Shown here: positions 10,077 to 17,990 of the stretch, one piece after another
Layout: the number at the start of each line of letters is the position of its first letter
Numbering within the stretch: the stretch's first letter is position 1
Assembly (NCBI RefSeq): GCF_004912145.1
Contig: NZ_STGT01000002.1
Span: forward strand, 558,001-622,000
Length of the DNA: 64,000 nt
From: Peteryoungia rhizophila
Lineage (GTDB): Bacteria > Pseudomonadota > Alphaproteobacteria > Rhizobiales > Rhizobiaceae
Direction: 5' to 3'
Notes under the pieces: generated by a model
Told to the model about the DNA's origin: nothing
The model's input: the letters and a program-made list of their open reading frames with translations, nothing else
The model's database searches: none
Program-made: the position numbers and the translations under genes

Positions 10077-10385
10077 TCACTCGGCGGCGATGATGTGGAA
10101 TTCCTGAGGTGTTCCCGGATTCTGGGCCTTGCTCATCAGATAGATGAGACAGCTCGTTCTCAAAAGGGATGCAAAGTTCGAGACAGAGCCGTTGATCTGC
10201 AGGGCTTCGTCGTAGAGCGTCGACAGAAAGCGGGATGTCGAGAAATTCTGGCTGGCTGCGATCTCGTCGATCAGCACCCAGAAGGCGGCTTCGAGCTGAA
10301 TGCTGGTGGAATGACCACCGATACGGACGGAGCGGTTGACCGCGCGATAGCGGCCTGGATCCTGTCCTGCGAAGACTTCACACAT
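10077..10385 (-). CDS. Ribbon-helix-helix domain protein
   Basis: The 102-residue protein has a ribbon-helix-helix DNA-binding fold of the RHH_4 type common in alphaproteobacteria: a short strand RYRAVNRSVRIGG followed by TSIQLEAAFWVLIDEIA and FSTSRFLSTLYDEAL helices. Such proteins are small dimeric DNA binders, but the target is unknown. The start at 10385 is chosen because GAGGAG lies seven bases upstream; the frame is open further upstream without a ribosome site. It stands alone and converges on dctA. Some relatives are misannotated as arylsulfate sulfotransferase-related proteins. Confidence 0.75.
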   Translation of the reverse strand: MCEVFAGQDPGRYRAVNRSVRIGGHSTSIQLEAAFWVLIDEIAASQNFSTSRFLSTLYDEALQINGSVSNFASLLRTSCLIYLMSKAQNPGTPQEFHIIAAE

Positions 10386-10619
10386 GGCATGCTCCTCCCT
10401 GATTTTAAGTTTTTTCGGTCTGCAGTCTTTTGAGGCATTATGTTGCGCGCCGCTGCTCTGGTCAATTTCCGTCTTTTCTAAACTGCCTCGCCCGGGTGCG
10501 AAGAATGGACACATCCGTCGGCGAAAAAAATCGGCTGCGGTAATGGGCTGCTACCAGCCTTCCGGCAAATCGCGACATCCTCTCTCCATGACATCTGTCA
10601 GCATGCGAGGAGCAGCCCA

Positions 10620-11015
10620 TTGGCGAAAATGATCCATTCGATGATCCGCGTCCTGGAGGAGCAGCGCTCGCTCTCCTTCTACACCGAGGCCTTCGGGCTG
10701 GAGATCGCGGAACGTCTCGATTTCGAAACCTTCACCCTGATCTATCTCAGCAATTCGGAGAGCGAATTCGAGCTGGAGCTGACGGTCAACAAGGGCCGTG
10801 AAGAGGCTTACGACCTTGGCAATGGCTATGGCCATCTGGCGTTCAGCGTTTCGGATCTCGACGCCGAGCACAAGCGGCTGACCGATCTCGGCTTGAACCC
10901 GAACAAGATCGTCGAATTCAACCGGGATGGAGCTCTGCTCGCTCGCTTCTTCTTCATCACCGATCCCGATGGCTACAAGATCGAGGTCCTGCAGCGGCAC
11001 GGACGGTACAAATGA
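10620..11015 (+). CDS. gloA: Lactoylglutathione lyase (glyoxalase I), VOC family
   Basis: Glyoxalase I converts the methylglyoxal-glutathione hemithioacetal to S-lactoylglutathione. The 131-residue protein matches the family length and carries the four metal ligands at the expected places: His6, Glu53, His72 and Glu122. The start is read as TTG 10620 because AGGAG lies exactly seven bases upstream; ATG 10629 is the fallback and would remove three residues before His6. It lies upstream of the GMC dehydrogenase pair but is separated from it by a hairpin, so it is probably independent. Confidence 0.9.
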   Translation: MAKMIHSMIRVLEEQRSLSFYTEAFGLEIAERLDFETFTLIYLSNSESEFELELTVNKGREEAYDLGNGYGHLAFSVSDLDAEHKRLTDLGLNPNKIVEFNRDGALLARFFFITDPDGYKIEVLQRHGRYK

Positions 11016-11020
11016 TCGGG

Positions 11021-11050
11021 AGGCCGGGGAAGAGGAGTTCCCGGCCTTTC
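11021..11050 (+). terminator. Hairpin terminator after gloA
   Basis: An eight-bp stem AGGCCGGG / CCCGGCCT starts six bases after the gloA stop and is followed by TTTCCTGTTT. The T-tract is interrupted, so strength is uncertain. Confidence 0.55.
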
Positions 11051-11138
11051 CTGTTTCGCAGACGGTCGGCGCGATCATCGCGCCTGCCTGGGGTGGCGGC
11101 CAAAGCCGTCGCACTTCATCTCATGGGAGGAGAATGAC

Positions 11139-11669
11139 GTGGTTACGATACTCGACAAGACCGGGGGCATGTCCCGTCGCCAGCTTCTGAAGACCGGTGC
11201 GGCGAGTGCCGTGCTGATGGTCACCGGGACTGCGGTGATCTGTCCCGACCAGGCCTGGGGCCTGGAGGCGACTGCTCTGAAGCCGGACACGCTCGCGACG
11301 CTCATCAAGATGGCGCGCGACATCTACCCGCATGACCAGGTCGCCGAGCGCTTCTATGCGGCAGCCGTCAAGGGTCAGGACACGATGGCGGGCAAGGATG
11401 ACAAGCACAAGGCGCTGATCGAGGACGGCATCGCCGATCTCGACAAGCGCGCCGGTGCCGGCGGTTATCGTGGCCTCGGCTGGGAGGACGATCGCGTGGC
11501 GATCCTGCGCGACATCGAGACGACCCCCTTCTTCCAGGCGGTGCGCGGCGACCTCGTGGTCAGCCTCTATAACCAGAAGGAGATCTGGCCGATCTTCGGC
11601 TACGAGGGCGAGTCCTATTCCAAGGGCGGCTATATCGAGCGCGGGTTCGACGACATTACCTGGCTCTGA
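11139..11669 (+). CDS. Tat-exported small subunit of GMC dehydrogenase (gluconate 2-dehydrogenase subunit 3-like)
   Basis: The 176-residue protein begins with a twin-arginine signal (SRRQLLK at residues 12-18, then a hydrophobic stretch to about 35) and continues with a gluconate_2-dh3-type domain. In FAD-dependent sugar and alcohol dehydrogenases this small subunit carries the Tat signal for the signal-less catalytic partner and stabilises it. The start is GTG 11139, six bases after AGGAG. The catalytic GMC gene follows after 98 bases and itself lacks a signal peptide, which supports co-export to the periplasm. Substrate and electron acceptor are unknown. Confidence 0.8.
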   Translation: MVTILDKTGGMSRRQLLKTGAASAVLMVTGTAVICPDQAWGLEATALKPDTLATLIKMARDIYPHDQVAERFYAAAVKGQDTMAGKDDKHKALIEDGIADLDKRAGAGGYRGLGWEDDRVAILRDIETTPFFQAVRGDLVVSLYNQKEIWPIFGYEGESYSKGGYIERGFDDITWL

Positions 11670-11767
11670 GCTACCCCAGACACGCATTCATCGTCGCCGG
11701 AAGGAGGCCCATCGCGGATGGGAACGGCGGCGCTTACCCAAATTGACCGATTTCCCGGGAGGAAAAC

Positions 11768-13339
11768 ATGGCAGCGCCCTATGATCTCAACGACGACAGC
11801 GTGGTCGTCATCATCGGTTCCGGTGCAGGCGGCGGCACCCTTGCCAACGAGCTTGCCCAGAAGGGCATCGACGTGGTCGTGCTCGAAGCCGGCGCCCGTA
11901 TCGAATACGAGGACTTCATCAATGACGAATGGGAGAGCTTTTCCCAGCTCGCCTGGCTCGACAACCGCACGACCGGTGGCGGCTGGAGAGTGTCGAAGGA
12001 CTTCCCCAATCTGCCGGCCTGGATCGTCAAAGCCGTCGGGGGCACAACCACCCACTGGGCGGGTGCCTCGCTGCGCATCCAGGAGCACGAGTTCAAGACG
12101 CTCACCCACTACGGAAAGGTCGAGGGCGCCAACCTTCTCGACTGGCCGATCACGCTGGCCGATCTCGAGCCCTATTACGCCAAGGCCGAGGACAAGATGG
12201 GCGTGACCCGCACCAACGGGATCGAGGGCCTGCCGGGCAACAACAACTTCAAGATCCTGAAGGCCGGTGCCGACAAGCTCGGGTACAAGGACTGTCACAC
12301 CGGCAATATGGCGATCAACTCGGCCGATCGCGATGATCGCATGAGCTGTCAGCAGACCGGCTTCTGTTTCCAGGGCTGCAAATGGGGCGCCAAATGGTCG
12401 ACGCTCTATACCGAGATCCCCAAAGGCGAGGCGACGGGCAAGCTCGAAGTCAGGCCGAACGCGCATGTCGTCAAGATCGAGCATGATGACACGGGCAAGG
12501 TGACCGCCGTCGTCTATGCAGACAAGGATGGCAATCTGCAGAGCCAGAAGGCCCGCATCATCTGCGTTGCCGGCAATTCGATCGAAAGCCCGCGCCTGCT
12601 GCTCAACTCGGCCTCGTCCAAGTTCCCCGACGGTCTCGCCAATTCCTCCGGCCAGGTCGGCAAGAACTACATGCGCCACACGACCGGCTCGGTCTATGCG
12701 GTCTTCGAAAAGCCGGTGCATTTCTACCGTGGCACGACCATGGCCGGCATCATCCGCGACGAGGCACGGCACGATCCGGCACGCGGCTTTGTCGGCGGCT
12801 ATGAGCTGGAGACGCTGGCGCTCGGCATTCCGTTCATGGCGGCCTTCCTCGATCCGGGTGGCTGGGGCCGGTCGTTTGCCTCCGCCATGGACCAGTATGC
12901 CAATATGGCGGGCCTCTGGATCGTCGGCGAGGACATGCCGCAGGAGCAGAATGCGGTGAAACTGCATGGCGAACTGAAGGACAAATATGGCATGCCGATC
13001 CCGGATGTCTGGTTCACCGACCATCCGAACGACGAGGCCATGCGCAACCATGCCTACCAACAGGGCGTGGCGATCTATGAGGCGGTCGGGGCAACCCGTG
13101 CCTTCCCGACGCCGCCTTACCCGTCGACCCACAATCTCGGCACCAACCGCATGAGCGAAAAGGCGCAGGACGGCGTGGTCAACAAATGGGGCCAGACACA
13201 CGACATCAGCAACCTCTTCGTCTCCGATGGCAGCCAGTTCACCACCGGAGCGGCCGAAAATCCGACCCTGACGATCGTCTCTCTTGCGATCCGCCAGGCG
13301 GATTACATCGCCGAGCAGATGGGCCAAGGTACCATCTGA
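11768..13339 (+). CDS. GMC-family FAD-dependent dehydrogenase, catalytic subunit
   Basis: The 523-residue flavoprotein has the N-terminal FAD site IGSGAGGGTLANELA (residues 16-30), the GMC motif VKAVGGTTTHWAGAS near 88-101, and the C-terminal GMC domain with HNLGTNRM and ENPTLTI carrying the catalytic His/Asn. A cysteine cluster C-x5-C-x3-C at residues 194, 200 and 204 (with Cys176 nearby) could hold an iron-sulfur centre, as in the catalytic subunit of bacterial FAD glucose dehydrogenase. It lacks its own signal peptide and follows the Tat-bearing small subunit. A cytochrome subunit gene, usual for such complexes, is not adjacent. Likely a periplasmic sugar, polyol or alcohol dehydrogenase. 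Confidence 0.85.
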   Translation: MAAPYDLNDDSVVVIIGSGAGGGTLANELAQKGIDVVVLEAGARIEYEDFINDEWESFSQLAWLDNRTTGGGWRVSKDFPNLPAWIVKAVGGTTTHWAGASLRIQEHEFKTLTHYGKVEGANLLDWPITLADLEPYYAKAEDKMGVTRTNGIEGLPGNNNFKILKAGADKLGYKDCHTGNMAINSADRDDRMSCQQTGFCFQGCKWGAKWSTLYTEIPKGEATGKLEVRPNAHVVKIEHDDTGKVTAVVYADKDGNLQSQKARIICVAGNSIESPRLLLNSASSKFPDGLANSSGQVGKNYMRHTTGSVYAVFEKPVHFYRGTTMAGIIRDEARHDPARGFVGGYELETLALGIPFMAAFLDPGGWGRSFASAMDQYANMAGLWIVGEDMPQEQNAVKLHGELKDKYGMPIPDVWFTDHPNDEAMRNHAYQQGVAIYEAVGATRAFPTPPYPSTHNLGTNRMSEKAQDGVVNKWGQTHDISNLFVSDGSQFTTGAAENPTLTIVSLAIRQADYIAEQMGQGTI

Positions 13340-13361
13340 GCGGCAAGACTACCTCCCTCTT

Positions 13362-13400
13362 GCGGGCAGCGATCGCGACGAGCGGTCCTGCCCGCTTTTT
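13362..13400 (+). terminator. Rho-independent terminator after the GMC operon
   Basis: GCGGGCAG (13362-13369) pairs with CTGCCCGC (13388-13395) and is followed directly by TTTTT. It lies between the GMC gene and the convergent glycosyltransferase. Confidence 0.8.
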
Positions 13401-13416
13401 CGTGGGAAGAAAAGGC

Positions 13417-14619
13417 TCAATGGGTACGGGCGGCTACCAGCGCGCGGGCTTTTTCGCGCGCCTTGTCCCTGGTGCGAGCGACGGCCTGACGGATGCGGGC
13501 GGTTCGGCCATTGTCATTGTCGGCGACCGTCATCGCATTGCCACGCCATTCGAAACCGCTGCCGAACCAGGCGGTGACGAAGAGAGCCGGCAGCAGGAGG
13601 TCGCGGATCAGCATGGCCGGCAGGATGCGCCAGCCGCTTGGCCAACCATAGGCCCGCGCAAGCATGAGTTCACCGGCATACCAGGCGGCGAGGTAAACGA
13701 ATGGAGCGGCAAGCGGCAGCGTTCCTGTCGCGGCGAGCGTGATCATGGCCGCCATGGGCAGGGCGGCGCCGGTGAAGATTTCGGGCAGGAAATAGAGCGG
13801 GAAGGAAGCGCGGCGCAGGCGGGCCCAGCGCAACTGGCGCTTCCAGACGGCGGCGATGTCGCGCTCTCCGAGCGGCTGCGGGAAGGGCTCGTGCACAAGC
13901 CGGACGTTGAGGCCGGCACTGCGGATCAGGATCGTCGCGGCGGCATCCTCGGCCACTTCTTCACCGAGCCGTTCGAAACCGCCGAGATGCGTGATCAGCT
14001 GGCGGCTGAACAGCATCGACTTGCCTTGAGCGAAGCCGAAGCCCGCAGCATCGGCAAAAAGCTGCCAGCGGGCCTGGAAACTGTCGAGCCAGGCGCTTTC
14101 GAGATGGGCGCCGAAATTCTCGGGCTCGGTGCCGGCCGGTGGCGAGCAGACGAGGCCCGTCTCGCCATCCCAGCGCGCCATCATTCGATCAATCGTGTCT
14201 GACGGCATCAGGACATTGCTGTCGGTCATGACGATCCAGTCGTGGCGGGCGGAGCGCCAGCCCTTGACCACGTTGTTCATTTTCGGATTGGCGCTGAACA
14301 GGTCTTCGCCGACCAGCAGGCGCGCTGCGATATGCGGGTGCTCGGCCATCAGGCGGCGGACAAGCGCTGCTGCGGGATCATCCGCCTTCGCGACACAAAA
14401 GAGAATTTCGTAAGCTGGCCAGTCGAGCTTGAAGGACGAGGCGAGGCAGCGCTCGAGATTGTTTTCCAGGCCGCAGATCGGGCGGATGAGGGTGACCGGT
14501 GGGCGGGGTGCCGGATGGCTTTCGCGCTTCCGGTGACGCTGTTTGACGGCGATGACGAAGGCAATGCTTGCTAGCTGGGCGAAAAGCGCGAGCGCGGCGA
14601 ACCAGATCAAAAGTGTCAT
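13417..14619 (-). CDS. Family 21 glycosyltransferase (ceramide glucosyltransferase-like)
   Basis: This 400-residue membrane glycosyltransferase resembles ceramide glucosyltransferase and the hopanoid-linked HpnI group. An N-terminal membrane anchor (residues 2-25) precedes a GT-A domain with Asp motifs AKADDPAAA and MTDSNV, the acidic EEVAEDAA and the acceptor motif RQLRW ((Q/R)xxRW). Three or four C-terminal hydrophobic segments follow. The acceptor is probably a lipid in the inner membrane; some rhizobia and agrobacteria make glycosylceramides and glycosyl-diacylglycerols. The start at 14619 places the membrane anchor first; sequence further upstream is not conserved in character. It is followed upstream by the DedA pair in the same direction, 85 bases away. 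Confidence 0.8.
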   Translation of the reverse strand: MTLLIWFAALALFAQLASIAFVIAVKQRHRKRESHPAPRPPVTLIRPICGLENNLERCLASSFKLDWPAYEILFCVAKADDPAAALVRRLMAEHPHIAARLLVGEDLFSANPKMNNVVKGWRSARHDWIVMTDSNVLMPSDTIDRMMARWDGETGLVCSPPAGTEPENFGAHLESAWLDSFQARWQLFADAAGFGFAQGKSMLFSRQLITHLGGFERLGEEVAEDAAATILIRSAGLNVRLVHEPFPQPLGERDIAAVWKRQLRWARLRRASFPLYFLPEIFTGAALPMAAMITLAATGTLPLAAPFVYLAAWYAGELMLARAYGWPSGWRILPAMLIRDLLLPALFVTAWFGSGFEWRGNAMTVADNDNGRTARIRQAVARTRDKAREKARALVAARTH

Positions 14620-14704
14620 GGCGAGTCTCCGGAATTTCAGCTTCGGATAACACCGCTGTGTGACAGTTCGGCGAAGCCCGGTCCGGCCCGGAACGACGCG
14701 GGCT

Positions 14705-15304
14705 TCAGTCCTTCGATCGCAGCGCCTGCAGCAGCTTGAAACCGAGGATGGCGGCAACGGCGCCGGTCGCCAGGAAGCCGCTGATGCTGCCACTGATTTC
14801 TGCGATTTCGGTGACGCTTTCGCTGAAGGTCGCGCCGAGGCCCGTATAGAGCCCGACCCAGACCATTTCTCCGAGAATGCCGGAAAGTGTGAAGCGCATC
14901 CAGGAGAAGCCGGAGGCGCCGGCCATCAGGTTGAGATAGGGGCCGAGCGGCGAGAGTAGCCAACGCGTGAGAAAGACGGCGACATTGCCGCGCTCGTCCA
15001 TTTCATGCTGCGCCCGTTCTATCGCCTTGCGGCGCGCCGGATTGCGAGCGACGACCGGAACCAGCCGCCTGCCTGCTGTCCAGCCGAGCATGTAGCCCAG
15101 TTGATCGCCGATCACGGCCGAGGCGAGGGCGACCGCCATCACGATCCAGAGGGTGAAGTCGCCGGCGGCGGCGAGCGCACCCATCAGCATCATGACGATC
15201 GAGGCAGGCAGCGGCGCGCCGAGGCAACTTACGCAGACGACAATGCCGAGCAGAGGCAGTCCATAGGACGGCAGCGACGCGAGCAGCGTCTCGGTCAGGG
15301 TCAT
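14705..15304 (-). CDS. DedA family membrane protein
   Basis: The 199-residue polytopic protein carries the DedA/VTT hallmarks: an N-terminal hydrophobic hairpin LGAPLPASIVMMLMGA, the GDQLGYMLGW segment and the conserved FLTRWLLSPLGPYLNLMAG region, where basic residues are essential in characterised members. DedA proteins act in lipid (undecaprenyl phosphate or phospholipid) translocation and proton homeostasis. The ATG overlaps the stop of the upstream gene by four bases (ATGA), indicating translational coupling. Confidence 0.88.
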   Translation of the reverse strand: MTLTETLLASLPSYGLPLLGIVVCVSCLGAPLPASIVMMLMGALAAAGDFTLWIVMAVALASAVIGDQLGYMLGWTAGRRLVPVVARNPARRKAIERAQHEMDERGNVAVFLTRWLLSPLGPYLNLMAGASGFSWMRFTLSGILGEMVWVGLYTGLGATFSESVTEIAEISGSISGFLATGAVAAILGFKLLQALRSKD

Positions 15305-15660
15305 TTCGGCGGACCCAGCCGGCGGAGCTCTGCAAGGGAGGACTCGATCTCCGCCTTGAACTCTTCGAAGTCCTGGCCACGTTCTTCGGCAAGCCGTTCC
15401 AGCGACGGGCGTGGACCGTCCTTGGGCGGGGGCGGAAGGTCGAGGTCGCGGGCGAGCTTCTCTACGGGCACGTGCCAGGAGTGGGCGACGTATCCGATGG
15501 TCATCCAGGGCTCCGGCGGAAGGTCCTGACGTGCCGGATCGGCCCAATAGGCGACGAAGAAGATCGTCCGCCCGGCGAAAAAGATGGCGAGGGCCATGGC
15601 CAGCAAGAAGGCCGAGGTGAGGATACGGTGGCGGCGCCACAGTCTGAGGAAAGGCTTCAC
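15301..15660 (-). CDS. Small single-pass membrane protein of unknown function, coupled to dedA
   Basis: The 119-residue product has one hydrophobic segment (about residues 11-33, ILTSAFLLAMALAIFF) and a mostly soluble C-terminal part with a charged helix near the end. The start is taken as GTG 15660 because it places the membrane segment near the N-terminus; sequence upstream is not protein-like and overlaps ung. The tract WMTIGYVAHSWHVP suggests a small folded domain after the membrane helix. It overlaps the DedA gene by four bases and likely forms an operon with it. I do not recognise the family. Confidence 0.7.
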   Translation of the reverse strand: MKPFLRLWRRHRILTSAFLLAMALAIFFAGRTIFFVAYWADPARQDLPPEPWMTIGYVAHSWHVPVEKLARDLDLPPPPKDGPRPSLERLAEERGQDFEEFKAEIESSLAELRRLGPPK

Positions 15661-15757
15661 GGTTCTCTTGTGCGCTCCGGTCGACTGAAGGTTGACAGAC
15701 CCGGTTACGGGTCCTCTATCGTCGCCTCCATCTAAGCGAGAACGAGGTGCGGCGGCA

Positions 15758-16450
15758 ATGGCGGAAGCGGAGGTCAGGCTCGGGGACAGCTGGAAGGCAG
15801 TGCTGGGTGAGGAATTCAGCCGTCCGTACATGCACGACCTCAAGGCCTTTCTGCAGCGGGAAAAGGCTGACGGAAAGCACATCTTCCCAAAAGGTGCGGA
15901 GTATTTTCGGGCGCTCGATCTCACGCCGCTCGATAATGTCAGGGTGGTTATCCTCGGGCAAGATCCCTATCACGGCGCGGGCCAGGCGCATGGGCTATGT
16001 TTCAGCGTGCAGCCGGGCGTGCGCATCCCGCCGTCTCTCGTCAACATCTACAAGGAGATGCAGAGCGATCTTAGCATCCCGCCGGCGCGTCATGGTTTCC
16101 TCGAGCACTGGGCCCGCCAGGGTGTACTCCTGCTCAACAGCGTGTTGACGGTGGAAGAAGCGCGTGCGGCCTCGCATCAGGGGAAGGGCTGGGAGCAATT
16201 CACCGATGCGGTGATCCGGGCGGTGAACGAGGACTGCGAACATGTCGTCTTCCTGCTCTGGGGATCCTATGCGCAGAAGAAGGCGGCCTTTGTCGACCGG
16301 TCGCGGCATCTCGTGCTGAAGGCACCGCATCCTTCGCCGCTTTCCGCGCATAACGGCTTCTTTGGCTGCCGCCATTTCTCTCAGGCCAACGATTATCTGG
16401 TGGCGCAGGGCAGAAACGCGATTGATTGGCAATTGCCCGCAACGCCGTGA
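15758..16450 (+). CDS. ung: Uracil-DNA glycosylase, family 1
   Basis: Ung removes uracil from DNA in base-excision repair. The 230-residue protein has the catalytic water-activating loop GQDPYHG (Asp69), the uracil-binding LLLNSVLTV strand and the DNA-intercalation loop [13 protein letters not shown], all intact, at normal family length. ATG 15758 follows GAGG by ten bases; the frame is open upstream but without conserved sequence. It is divergent from the DedA pair and monocistronic. Confidence 0.96.
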   Translation: MAEAEVRLGDSWKAVLGEEFSRPYMHDLKAFLQREKADGKHIFPKGAEYFRALDLTPLDNVRVVILGQDPYHGAGQAHGLCFSVQPGVRIPPSLVNIYKEMQSDLSIPPARHGFLEHWARQGVLLLNSVLTVEEARAASHQGKGWEQFTDAVIRAVNEDCEHVVFLLWGSYAQKKAAFVDRSRHLVLKAPHPSPLSAHNGFFGCRHFSQANDYLVAQGRNAIDWQLPATP

Positions 16451-16604
16451 TGGCATGCCGTGAAATCTCTTTCATGGTCTTCTTAAGTAGCGATCCGTCA
16501 CTCTACCGTCGCGGCAAAATACAGCCTGACGTTTATTGTCTCTTTTTCTCACCCAATGCAGATTGCGCCACGATCTTTCCATTCGTGCCGTAGGTCTAAG
16601 CTTC

Positions 16605-17879
16605 ATGCATCCCCCATTTCCGGTTTCGCCTGTCTGGCGACGGCCCGTTTCGCCGATTGCCTGCCGGTTCAGCGAAGGCGATGTCGATCTGGTCGTTGTC
16701 GGTGCCGGCTATCAGGGGCTTTCGACCGCGCTGCATGCCGCACGCTTGGGTCTCTCCGTCCAGGTCATCGAGGCTGGCGAAATTGGCGCGGGCGCGTCCG
16801 GGGTCAATGGCGGGCAGGTCATTCCCGGCCTGAAACAGGACCCGGAGACACTGATCTCCCTGTTCGGTGAAGAAGCGGGGAAGAGGCTCATCCGATTTGC
16901 CGCCAAGACTGCCGACGTCGTCTATGGCCTGATTGGGCGCGAAGAGCTGGATGTAGAGCACGTTCGCTCCGGCTGGATCCAGGCGGCCCACACCGAGGCC
17001 GCACTTGAGGCAGCCGGACAGCGCAATCGCCAATGGCGGGCGCAGGGCGCCGACGTCGCGCTGCTCAATCAGGCGGAAATCGCGCTGTTGACCGGTGCCG
17101 AGGGCTATCGCGGCGGTTTCCTCGATCGGCGTGCGGGTGTCGTCAATCCGCTCGCGCTGGTGCATGAGTTGGCGAGGATTGCGACAGAGGCGGGCGCCGG
17201 TCTCGTCACTGAGGATCCGGTGACGTCGCTCGTCCGTGACGGGACGTCGTGGCGGGTCGGAACCAAGAGCGGTCGCTTCGTTCGGGGTCGAAAAGTGCTG
17301 CTCGCCACCAATGCCTATTCCGGGCCGCTCCTGCCGAAGCTTGCCCAAAGCCTCGTCTGGCTGCATTCCTTTCAGATCGCCACCGAGCCGCTGCCGGCGG
17401 AGTTCGACATCATCCTGGCCAGTGGTCAGGCGGTGTCGGATCGTCGGCGGATCCTCGTCTATTATCGCCGCACTCCGGATGGTCGTCTGGTGCTCGGCGG
17501 TCGCGGACCGATGCGCCCGCCGCGCTCGACAGAGGACTGGGCGCATCTGGAGCGGGCGCTGCATCGGCTCTATCCGATGCTGTCGGGCATTCCTATATCC
17601 CATCGCTGGTTCGGACGCGTCGCGATGACGTCGGATCATCTTCCGCATCTGCACGAACCGCAGCCAGGCCTGCTCATGGCGGCCGGCTGTCAAGGGCGGG
17701 GCATCGGGCTCATGGTCTCGCTCGGCGAACCGATCGCGCAATATGTCGCGACTGGCGACCCCGGCGTCCTGCCCCTGCCGATCTCGCCGCTTCGCGGCAT
17801 TCCCCTGCATCCGTTCCGGCGCATTGGGATCGCCGCCCATGTCGCATGGTACCGGTTGCTCGATGGCGTGGAACGCTGA
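16605..17879 (+). CDS. FAD-dependent amine oxidoreductase (DAO family, PuuB-like)
   Basis: The 424-residue protein is a D-amino-acid-oxidase-family flavoprotein. The dinucleotide motif GAGYQG lies at residues 33-38, followed by the acidic end of strand two (VIEAG) and AGASGVNGGQVIPGL, and the C-terminal GCQGRGIGLMVSLGEP closes the FAD site. The ordering, including the N-terminal WRRPVSP extension, resembles gamma-glutamylputrescine oxidoreductases (PuuB/OrdL), which turn a glutamylated amine into an aldehyde. An aldehyde dehydrogenase gene follows 111 bases later, a consistent partner. The substrate is inferred, not shown. Confidence 0.78.
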   Translation: MHPPFPVSPVWRRPVSPIACRFSEGDVDLVVVGAGYQGLSTALHAARLGLSVQVIEAGEIGAGASGVNGGQVIPGLKQDPETLISLFGEEAGKRLIRFAAKTADVVYGLIGREELDVEHVRSGWIQAAHTEAALEAAGQRNRQWRAQGADVALLNQAEIALLTGAEGYRGGFLDRRAGVVNPLALVHELARIATEAGAGLVTEDPVTSLVRDGTSWRVGTKSGRFVRGRKVLLATNAYSGPLLPKLAQSLVWLHSFQIATEPLPAEFDIILASGQAVSDRRRILVYYRRTPDGRLVLGGRGPMRPPRSTEDWAHLERALHRLYPMLSGIPISHRWFGRVAMTSDHLPHLHEPQPGLLMAAGCQGRGIGLMVSLGEPIAQYVATGDPGVLPLPISPLRGIPLHPFRRIGIAAHVAWYRLLDGVER

Positions 17880-17990
17880 TCTGCCCAATCTGGTTGGGGA
17901 TTGGCATTGCGCGCCGTGTTGCATGCTTGCCGTAATCGATCCCGTGACGAATAGTTCGAAACCGCCAATTCCTTCCGCCATGGAGTCCAC

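Noticed and set aside
11630..13327. A 565-codon minus-strand open frame under the GMC gene
   Set aside because: The GMC frame has an FAD site, catalytic His/Asn region and ribosome site; the antisense frame has none.
13186..14202. A 338-codon plus-strand frame across the GMC end and the glycosyltransferase
   Set aside because: It bridges two convergent genes and a terminator and shows no coherent fold.
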